37,742 nucleotides of DNA, taken from NCBI GenBank assembly GCA_964344145.1, contig CAYFME010000013.1:1-37742 (forward strand), written 5' to 3'. The translations under genes were made by a program, and so were the position numbers. Source of the DNA: JABJOE01 sp964344145 (GTDB lineage Bacteria > Patescibacteriota > Patescibacteriia > UBA9934). Shown piece by piece: positions 32,515 to 37,742 of the stretch. The number at the start of each line of letters is the position of its first letter. The stretch's first letter is position 1. The notes beneath the pieces were generated by a model. That model saw only the letters and a list, made by a program, of their open reading frames with translations, had not been told where the DNA came from and made no database searches.

Positions 32515-33193
32515 CAAGGTTAGACCTCCCCAAGGTTAAACCTTGAATCCTGCAACCAATGAGAGAGATAGCGTACATGTTCTTCTGGGGTCGGGAGTAT
32601 AGGACTATATACAGGTGAAACGTATCGAAATCTATTAGTGAGCCATTCTCCAAGACTAGACCATGGATATTGTCGCAGACGCTCCAAGATATTTTGCGCT
32701 CGGAGTGGCTTTCGAAGCTCCCTCATCGGAAATATAAGTTTCATCGGATTCGCATGAACGTAGCTAAGGACGTGATGCAAATAAGCATCATCTTCAACAT
32801 GACGTCTCCTATAAGTGCTTTCAAACAACGCGCCCGTTCGATCCCTAGATTTATTGAAAAACATTGTATATCCGGTCATCAACCGCTGCATAAAGACGGC
32901 TAGCCCGTGCTCCTCAACTTGTTCAACAAGAAAATGGAAATGATTCGACATCAGGCAATAGGCTCGAATCCTAACAAGCTCAATGCTTGCATCTGCCTTT
33001 GAAAAACGAAAACGCATCATCTGGTCAAGAAACTTGCCGCGGTCACCGTCATCTTCAAACGTGACGCGCTTATCTACACCTCGACTAAAAACATGAAAAA
33101 ATCTTGTAAGCATAAAACTCCCAACTAATAGTTAGTGGGGAGTCTGAGTACATTGTATCAAGCAAGGTTAAACCTTGGCAAGGTTTAACCTTG
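32515..33193 (-). mobile_element. RAYT element bordered by tandem palindromes
   Basis: The transposase gene is flanked by palindromes of the same sequence: CAAGGTTAGACCT (32515-32527) and CAAGGTTAAACCTTG (32531-32545) on the left, CAAGGTTAAACCTTG (33163-33177) and CAAGGTTTAACCTTG (33179-33193) on the right. The left palindrome overlaps the end of the coding region. A further ACTCCC-AACTAA...TTAGT-GGGAGT palindrome lies at 33117-33143. No target-site duplication is visible. Confidence 0.75.
32520..33113 (-). CDS. REP-associated tyrosine transposase (Y1, HUH)
   Basis: 197 residues. The HUH motif is NHFHFLVE (about residues 57-64), the catalytic Tyr is in LMTGYTMFFNK (about 83), and RTGALFESTYRRRHVEDD plus YVHANPMKL complete the RAYT/TnpA_REP pattern. 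Such enzymes cleave and move single-stranded REP palindromes. All catalytic residues are present, so it may be active. GGGAG lies upstream of the ATG in the palindrome region. Confidence 0.93.
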   Translation of the reverse strand: MLTRFFHVFSRGVDKRVTFEDDGDRGKFLDQMMRFRFSKADASIELVRIRAYCLMSNHFHFLVEQVEEHGLAVFMQRLMTGYTMFFNKSRDRTGALFESTYRRRHVEDDAYLHHVLSYVHANPMKLIFPMRELRKPLRAQNILERLRQYPWSSLGEWLTNRFRYVSPVYSPILPTPEEHVRYLSHWLQDSRFNLGEV

Positions 33194-33202
33194 TGGTACT
33201 CT
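33175..33202 (+). promoter_or_regulatory. Promoter of gene 33210 partly inside the RAYT palindrome
   Basis: TTGGCA (33175-33180), a 16-nt spacer, TACTCT (33197-33202) with TGG extension; 7 nt to the ATG. The -35 and most of the spacer belong to the right terminal palindromes. Confidence 0.6.
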
Positions 33203-33209
33203 GACACAT

Positions 33210-34391
33210 ATGCATGCGTTTGCCATCTTAGGCGCCCAGCCGAGCCTTTCGCGTGAGGAATTACGCGTTATTTTAGGTATTGAGGTATCTGGAAGCGATG
33301 AAGTGGCGATATTTGAGACCAAGGAGTCGCTCGATGCTCTTCAGACCAAACTAGGTGGTGTGAGCAAGATGGGATCGATCGTAGCAAGCGTGACGGCGAA
33401 GACTTTGGAGACCACGCTGCGCCAAGAGCTTGAGCAGGTGCCTGAACAAGGGAAGCTGAAGTTTGGTATCAGCGTGTACGGCATGGGCGGACCAACGAAG
33501 GACGTGCGCAAGGCGGTGCGACCTATCGCGATTGCGGTGAAGAAGGTCATCAAAGAGTCTGGACGATCGATTCGCTACGTGGAATCGAAAGAGCCAACGC
33601 TCTCAAGTGTTGTCGTTTCCAAGAACGGCCTGCATACGCACGGCACCGAATTCGTTCTACTCGTCGGACGTGAAGAGATCTTGCTTGGTCGCACGCAGAC
33701 CGTTCAGGACTTTGAAGATTGGTCGCATCGTGACTACGATCGCCCAGCGCGCGACGCTAAGCGCGGGATGCTACCACCAAAGTTGGCACGGATGATGCTC
33801 AATCTCACAAGCAAGGACCTGTCAGAGTCCGTCGTACTCGATCCGTTCTGCGGATCTGGAACCGTTTTGATGGAAGCGACCATGCTCGGGGCCAAGCAGC
33901 TCGTAGGATCGGACATCCAAGAAAAGGCCGTGGACGATACACAGAAGAATCTCGCCTGGCTGGAGGCTGACGGAACGAAACTTCCCGATGCTCATCTCGT
34001 TCACACGCCAGCAAGTGGACTTGCCAAGCACCTGGACGCGCAAAGTATCGACGTGATCGTCAGTGAACCCTTTTTAGGAAAACCTCGATCGGGAAAAGAG
34101 ACGGTGAAAGATGTTGAAAAACAAATCGACGAGCTCGAAGCGTTGTATCGTGAGAGCTTTGAAGCGCTCAAGCCTCTGTTGCGCGAAGGAGCACGCATCG
34201 TAATCGCGAACCCTGTTCACATCGTTGGTGAGAAGCGCTTCCCTGTCCCGACGAATCGCATCCTCGAAGACCTTGGCTATATTTCAAAACCCTTTTCCGA
34301 ACCGCTCGTGTACGAACGCAAAGGTCAGTTCGTTGCCCGTGAATTGCTGCGCTTCTCCACATTATCCCTTGACACGCAGTCAGTCGATTGA
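33210..34391 (+). CDS. THUMP/Trm11-type RNA methyltransferase
   Basis: 393 residues. The N-terminal ~160 residues resemble a THUMP-containing RNA-binding part; RDYDRPARDAKRGMLPPKLA is the linker common to Trm11/TrmG10 enzymes, and LDPFCGSGTVLMEA is SAM motif I. Where N2-guanine enzymes carry DPPY, this one has SEPFLG, so activity or target may differ. Likely substrate is tRNA. The mRNA is probably leaderless with a promoter provided partly by the RAYT ends. Confidence 0.85.
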   Translation: MHAFAILGAQPSLSREELRVILGIEVSGSDEVAIFETKESLDALQTKLGGVSKMGSIVASVTAKTLETTLRQELEQVPEQGKLKFGISVYGMGGPTKDVRKAVRPIAIAVKKVIKESGRSIRYVESKEPTLSSVVVSKNGLHTHGTEFVLLVGREEILLGRTQTVQDFEDWSHRDYDRPARDAKRGMLPPKLARMMLNLTSKDLSESVVLDPFCGSGTVLMEATMLGAKQLVGSDIQEKAVDDTQKNLAWLEADGTKLPDAHLVHTPASGLAKHLDAQSIDVIVSEPFLGKPRSGKETVKDVEKQIDELEALYRESFEALKPLLREGARIVIANPVHIVGEKRFPVPTNRILEDLGYISKPFSEPLVYERKGQFVARELLRFSTLSLDTQSVD

Positions 34392-34422
34392 TGCAATGGA
34401 TATATAAGTAATCAATGTTTTT

Positions 34423-34857
34423 ATGGAGAGAGACATTTCCAACACAAAGGTCCTCGAGGCGATCGGACGTCTTGAGAAAACGCAAGAGAGCACCACTACA
34501 GTTCAGCAGACTACTAATGAACAGCTGCTAGGGGCCATCCACAAACTGGACGAGCGTTTCGATGCTCAAGACAAGAAATTTGCTGGCATGGAGAGTCGTT
34601 TTGACGATCTCATCGATTTTTTGCAAGAACACATGGTCACAAAGGAGGAGTTTCACGCGACCCTTAATGAACGGCTCGGAAAGCTAAACCACAAACTCCG
34701 CGACTATATCGACCGTAAACTCACAGAACTCAAAGGTGATCTCATCTCACTAATCCGAAAAGGCGATAAGGTCGCGATCGATCTGATCAAACTTTTACAA
34801 CGAGAGAAGATCATCACGACACAACAGGCAGACCAACTCCTGATGCAAAGCTATTGA
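34423..34857 (+). CDS. Small coiled-coil protein
   Basis: 144 residues, highly charged and almost all helical, with heptad-like stretches at about 32-60 (LLGAIHKLDERFDAQDKKF) and 70-110 (LNERLGKLNHKLRDYIDRKL). No signal or membrane segment. No family recognised; similar short coiled-coil proteins occur widely in CPR genomes. A TAATCA at 34409-34414 is 8 nt before the ATG. A terminator follows. Confidence 0.7.
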   Translation: MERDISNTKVLEAIGRLEKTQESTTTVQQTTNEQLLGAIHKLDERFDAQDKKFAGMESRFDDLIDFLQEHMVTKEEFHATLNERLGKLNHKLRDYIDRKLTELKGDLISLIRKGDKVAIDLIKLLQREKIITTQQADQLLMQSY

Positions 34858-34878
34858 AATAGCTAACAGATATAAAGA

Positions 34879-34911
34879 GCTCCTCGATGATGTCAGGGAG
34901 TTCTTTTATAC
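34879..34911. terminator. Bidirectional terminator between gene 34423 and ychF
   Basis: GAGCTCC pairs with GGAGTTC (one GU-type pair), followed by TTTT on the plus strand and by CTTT on the minus strand. Confidence 0.65.
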
Positions 34912-35982
34912 GCTGACTCTAAAATGACACACGTCGCCGTCTTGCACGACGTATTCCTTTCCTTCTACGCGCAGCTTTCCAGCATCTCGCGCGCCCGACT
35001 CACCGCCGAGTTTTACAAAATCATCGTAGCTGATCACCTCGGCGCGAATAAACGCTTTTTCAAAATCTGTATGAATCTTTCCGGCAGCCTGTGGTGCCGC
35101 CGACCCCCTCTCAACGGTCCACGCCCGCGTCTCTTTCTCGCCAGTGGTGAAGAAACTGATCAAGTTCAACGTCTCGTAACACTTTTTAATGACACGATCG
35201 AGTCCTGACTGCTCCCAACCAAGATCATCCAAGAATGTCTTCGCATCTTCTGCCTCCAGCACAGACAATTCAGACTCAATCTGGGCCGAAACCGGAATCA
35301 CCATACGATCCTCGCCAAGCGGAGACATCCAACTGGCATCTCCAATCGCTTCCTCGTTCACATTCACAACGTAAAGAATCGGTTTGGTCGTCAGTAACTG
35401 CATGTCACGGAGAGACTCTGCCTCGTCTTTTGTCAGCTCTGCCTCGCGCGCGAGCGTTCCTGCCTCAAGCAACACTTGATACTTCTTAAGCCCAGAAACT
35501 TGATTCATCAGCAACGTATCTTTTGTTGCCTGTGCTTTCTTTTTAATCGGCTCCAATCGTTTTGTGACCGTTGCAAGGTCGGCAAGCATCAACTCGGTCT
35601 CGATCACCTCCACGTCTCGTACCGGATCGATCGATCCATCGACATGCGTGATATCACTACTCTCAAACGATCGAACCACGTGAGCGATCATGTCGACCTC
35701 TCGAATATTCGCGAGAAACTTGTTCCCCAGTCCCTCGCCTTCGCTCGCACCTTTCACCAGTCCAGCAATATCAACAAACTCGATGGCCGTCGGGATCACC
35801 TTTGCCGACTGAGATAGCTCATTCAACGTCGCGAGCCGCTCATCAGGCACCTCAACCACCCCCACGTTTGGCTCAATGGTGCAAAACGGAAAGTTCGCAC
35901 AATCAACCTGCTTCTTCGTAAGAGCAGTAAATAACGTAGATTTTCCAACGTTTGGGAGGCCAACAATACCAACTTGAAGCAT
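34906..35982 (-). CDS. ychF: Ribosome-binding ATPase YchF
   Basis: 358 residues, normal length. P-loop GLPNVGKSTLF, switch region FVDIAGLVKGASEGEGLGNKF, and VNVNEEA in place of the G4 NKxD motif, which gives ATP preference in this family. C-terminal TGS domain (FFTTGEKETRAWTV). ATG is 9 nt after TATGAT, so probably leaderless. Confidence 0.97.
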   Translation of the reverse strand: MLQVGIVGLPNVGKSTLFTALTKKQVDCANFPFCTIEPNVGVVEVPDERLATLNELSQSAKVIPTAIEFVDIAGLVKGASEGEGLGNKFLANIREVDMIAHVVRSFESSDITHVDGSIDPVRDVEVIETELMLADLATVTKRLEPIKKKAQATKDTLLMNQVSGLKKYQVLLEAGTLAREAELTKDEAESLRDMQLLTTKPILYVVNVNEEAIGDASWMSPLGEDRMVIPVSAQIESELSVLEAEDAKTFLDDLGWEQSGLDRVIKKCYETLNLISFFTTGEKETRAWTVERGSAAPQAAGKIHTDFEKAFIRAEVISYDDFVKLGGESGARDAGKLRVEGKEYVVQDGDVCHFRVSV

Positions 35983-35991
35983 ACGATGCGC

Positions 35992-36020
35992 ATCATAAAC
36001 GCTGATGCCATAGGTGACAA
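35992..36020 (-). promoter_or_regulatory. ychF promoter, leaderless type
   Basis: Minus strand TTGTCA (36015-36020), a 17-nt spacer, TATGAT (35992-35997). Seven bp from the divergent promoter of gene 36102. Confidence 0.75.
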
Positions 36021-36027
36021 GCTACGG

Positions 36028-36056
36028 TTGACAAGCTAAGCTATTCACGGTACCTT
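36028..36056 (+). promoter_or_regulatory. Sigma70-type promoter of GC-rich gene 36102
   Basis: TTGACA (36028-36033), a 17-nt spacer, TACCTT (36051-36056). TGACAAGCTA occurs twice, at 36015 and 36029. Confidence 0.8.
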
Positions 36057-36101
36057 ATTGCCTTCCCTCACGTGCGAGGAGAAGATATCTGGGAGGATTC
36101 C

Positions 36102-37265
36102 GTGCTGCACCTTCTCTTGCTGCCGCTGCTCACCCCCGACGCGCACGCCGCGCGCGGGGAGCCCGAGCCCACTGGCAGCACCTACACCATCATCATCGGC
36201 CCCAGCTACCGCGAGCAGGGCCAGCCCACGTTGCCCGAGGCCGCCACGGCCTGCCAGGCCCTCGCCGAGCTCATGGCGCAGGACCCGAACACGACCGCGC
36301 TGTGCGGCGAGGCGGCGACACGTGACGCGATCACGGGCGCCATGGGTGAGACCATCGGCGCGATGACCGAGTACGACACGCTGATGTTCATCTACCTCGG
36401 ATCGGGCTGGACCAACGAGGGCTACCCGATGCTGCTGCCCGCCGACTACTACGTCCACGACCTCGGGTCGCTCTCCGACAGCAGCCTGCTGTTCGAGCGC
36501 GAGATCACCTGGCGTCTGCGCGAGGTGACCGGCAAGGGCGGCAAGGTCGTGGTTCTGCTCGACGCCATCCACGCCGACTCGATCCACTGGAGCGAGTACG
36601 ACCAGGACGACGAGCTCCCCCGCGGCGTGTACACCATCGGCCCCTGGGCTGGCAGCTTCGGCAACGAGCTCGACGAGGGCATCCTCGCGATCTCGGCGAC
36701 GACCGGCGAGTACACCGTGGACAACGGTCTGCTGGGCACCATGCTGGTCTCGGCGCTCATCGGCTCGGCAGACCTGGATCACGACGGCTGGCTTACCTAC
36801 GGAGAGCTGGAGAGCTACCTGGTGCTCCAGACCTCGGAGTCCACCGGTGGTCAGCAGGAGCTCGGCTCCTACGGCAACTGGACGGCCGTTCGCAACGAAC
36901 CGCTCATGGAGCTGCCCGACACGAGTCAGCCGCGTCAACGCGGCGACTTCACCATGGCATCGATGGCCAAGCCCACGCGCTACGGAGGTCTGGGCCTCAC
37001 CGCAGTCGGCTGTACTACCATGGTCGTCGCGCGCGTGCTCGCCACGAGCGCCTACAACGACCTGGAGTCGGGCAACTACAGCGACCGAGATGGCTACAAC
37101 GACCTGGTCGGCCAGTACGACCGCGCGGCGGGCTTCTACGCTCCCGGCGGCGTTGCCTGTGCCACGGGTCTCGTGCTCACCGGTACGAGCTTCGCCTTCG
37201 GGCGCGGCGACGAGCCCAGCGTCACGGTCACTCCGACCGCCGCCGGCCTCACCGTCACCTGGTGA
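36102..37265 (+). CDS. Caspase-like pseudoprotease with EF-hand loop; GC-rich cassette 6
   Basis: 387 residues. GTG at 36102 is chosen: GGGAGGA (36091-36097) is 4 nt upstream and the product then begins with a signal peptide (LHLLLLPLLTPDAHA, cleavage before ARG). The caspase p20-like core has YTIIIGPSY, then FIYLGSGWT where active enzymes have F-S-G-H-G, and VVLLDAIHADS where they have D-A-C-H-S. Thus both catalytic His and Cys are missing. A perfect 12-residue EF-hand loop (DLDHDGWLTYGE, about 225-236) follows, as in many bacterial caspase-like proteins, then two C-terminal hydrophobic stretches. 38 of the first 40 codons end in G or C. Probably exported; role may be binding, not cleavage. 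Confidence 0.8.
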   Translation: MLHLLLLPLLTPDAHAARGEPEPTGSTYTIIIGPSYREQGQPTLPEAATACQALAELMAQDPNTTALCGEAATRDAITGAMGETIGAMTEYDTLMFIYLGSGWTNEGYPMLLPADYYVHDLGSLSDSSLLFEREITWRLREVTGKGGKVVVLLDAIHADSIHWSEYDQDDELPRGVYTIGPWAGSFGNELDEGILAISATTGEYTVDNGLLGTMLVSALIGSADLDHDGWLTYGELESYLVLQTSESTGGQQELGSYGNWTAVRNEPLMELPDTSQPRQRGDFTMASMAKPTRYGGLGLTAVGCTTMVVARVLATSAYNDLESGNYSDRDGYNDLVGQYDRAAGFYAPGGVACATGLVLTGTSFAFGRGDEPSVTVTPTAAGLTVTW

Positions 37266-37281
37266 TGATCCCCAGCGTCAA

Positions 37282-37313
37282 GCGCCCCGAACTGCATCGG
37301 CAGTCCGGGGCGC
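37282..37313 (+). terminator. Terminator of gene 36102
   Basis: GCGCCCCG (37282-37289) pairs with CGGGGCGC (37306-37313) and inner ACTGC with GCAGT around ATCG. T-rich CTGTTTTT follows at about 37329. Confidence 0.7.
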
Positions 37314-37334
37314 GTGTGCATTTACCTGTTTTTA

Positions 37335-37742
37335 CTACTCGTCAGAATCCTCACTCTCAGCCTCTTCCAGGTCCTCAATATCTTCTACACCCTCAAGTGG
37401 CTCAGGCACCTCTTCCTCTGCAGCAAGTCCCGACTGCAGACGCTCAATCTGTCCAAGAACCGTTTCATGATCGGGATTACTGTTCAAAATCTCTACCAAT
37501 GCTTCGATGGCCGCCTCCGTATCACCCAATTCTTCGTACACTGCCGCCAAATACCAATACGCATTGGCGTAATTCGGTGCCAGGGTCACCGCACGCTCAA
37601 GCTCCGTCTTAGCCTCGTCCACTTTTCCTTGTCGCAGGTACAACAAACCGAGCTGGAACGCCACGCCCACGTCATAGGGATTGGCATCGCGCAGCACAAC
37701 CATGCGATCGATGGCTTCAGACACATTGCCGGCACGTTCGTA
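37335..37742 (-). CDS. TPR protein, C-terminal part (runs off window)
   Basis: At least 135 residues; the frame is open through the right window edge (a GTG at 37724 is internal). Three tetratricopeptide helix pairs are seen: VAFQLGLLYLRQGKVDEAK, ANAYWYLAAVYEELGDTEAA and the one following, then a Glu/Asp-rich tail (about 35 residues). TPR proteins act as protein-binding scaffolds. The tail resembles acidic C-termini of CPR proteins such as FtsK here. Role unknown. Confidence 0.8.
   Translation of the reverse strand, partial: YERAGNVSEAIDRMVVLRDANPYDVGVAFQLGLLYLRQGKVDEAKTELERAVTLAPNYANAYWYLAAVYEELGDTEAAIEALVEILNSNPDHETVLGQIERLQSGLAAEEEVPEPLEGVEDIEDLEEAESEDSDE

Noticed and set aside
33163..33193. 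CRISPR-like tandem repeat
   Set aside because: Two 15-nt palindromes with a 1-nt gap, mirrored at the other end of a transposase gene; no spacers.
200..37313. GC-rich islands as assembly contamination
   Set aside because: Six separate short inserts each end cleanly at promoters and terminators that fit their neighbours, with no N or repeat at the joints; a chimeric contig would rarely do this. It still deserves read-level checking.
1..37742. Recoded TGA (genetic code 25 or 4)
   Set aside because: TGA ends several conserved genes at the expected place (epmA, hicA, threonine synthase-like, gene 270), and no conserved protein needs TGA read-through.

Overview
The window reads as a scaffold piece from an uncultivated, small-genome bacterium of the Patescibacteria/CPR type; Uhrbacteria-like is my best guess, by gene content and style, not proven. 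Genes are compact, often overlap by ATGA or 1 nt, and use the standard code (TGA is a normal stop, for example in epmA, hicA and the threonine-synthase-like gene). All visible intact tRNAs encode CCA. A 100-N gap lies at 6076-6175.

Layout. 1-200: the 3' end of a 16S rRNA gene followed by its own terminator, with no 23S. 203-1717: two GC-rich single-gene units. 1725-4406 (minus): an ATP-grasp protein and two membrane proteins. 4485-5513: a helical protein of unknown role. 5594-6075: structured intergenic elements and the tRNA cluster Lys-Phe-Ile (minus). 6176-7616 (minus): trmB and a glutamine amidotransferase. 7680-7931: an intact tRNA-Pro nested inside a broken tRNA-Pro. 8054-9733: a GC-rich MFS/OPA-type transporter. 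9898-12155: a beta-propeller lipoprotein, an HTH protein running into tRNA-Gly, and a small membrane protein. 12207-16214: a second structured element, a lipoprotein, ruvC, a threonine-synthase-like gene, hicBA, a methyltransferase and a YebC-family gene. 16274-25731 (minus): rpoC, rpoB with a long leader, recA and a RodZ-like protein. 25852-26133: a GC-rich small gene. 26276-29266: ftsK and, divergently, a superoxide dismutase. 29369-29749: a GC-rich small gene. 29841-32418 (minus): the rpsF-ssb-rpsR-epmA-efp operon. 32515-33193: a RAYT transposase bordered by palindromes. 33210-35982: a THUMP-type RNA methyltransferase, a coiled-coil protein and ychF. 36102-37265: a GC-rich caspase-like pseudoenzyme. 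37335-end: a TPR protein cut by the window edge.

Two gene populations coexist. The housekeeping background has mixed codon usage. At least eleven of its transcription units have a -10 box (often extended, TGn) only 6-9 nt before the start codon, so their mRNAs should be leaderless. Six GC-rich genes (270, 1016, 8054, 26133 minus, 29369, 36102) look different. Each is alone, has a TTGACA or TTGCAA box exactly 17 nt from a -10, a 29-52 nt leader with a strong Shine-Dalgarno, and a strong hairpin directly after the stop. They look like acquired self-contained expression cassettes. One is a caspase fold lacking both catalytic residues and one has an RpoA-CTD-like tail.

A second theme is structured intergenic DNA. 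Two copies of an about 120-nt element (5594-5718 and 12207-12326) keep a fixed core while their helices change in a compensating way, so they are good candidates for an undescribed RNA or RAYT-type repeat family. Weaker relatives sit between tRNAs (5801-5911) and behind two GC-rich genes.
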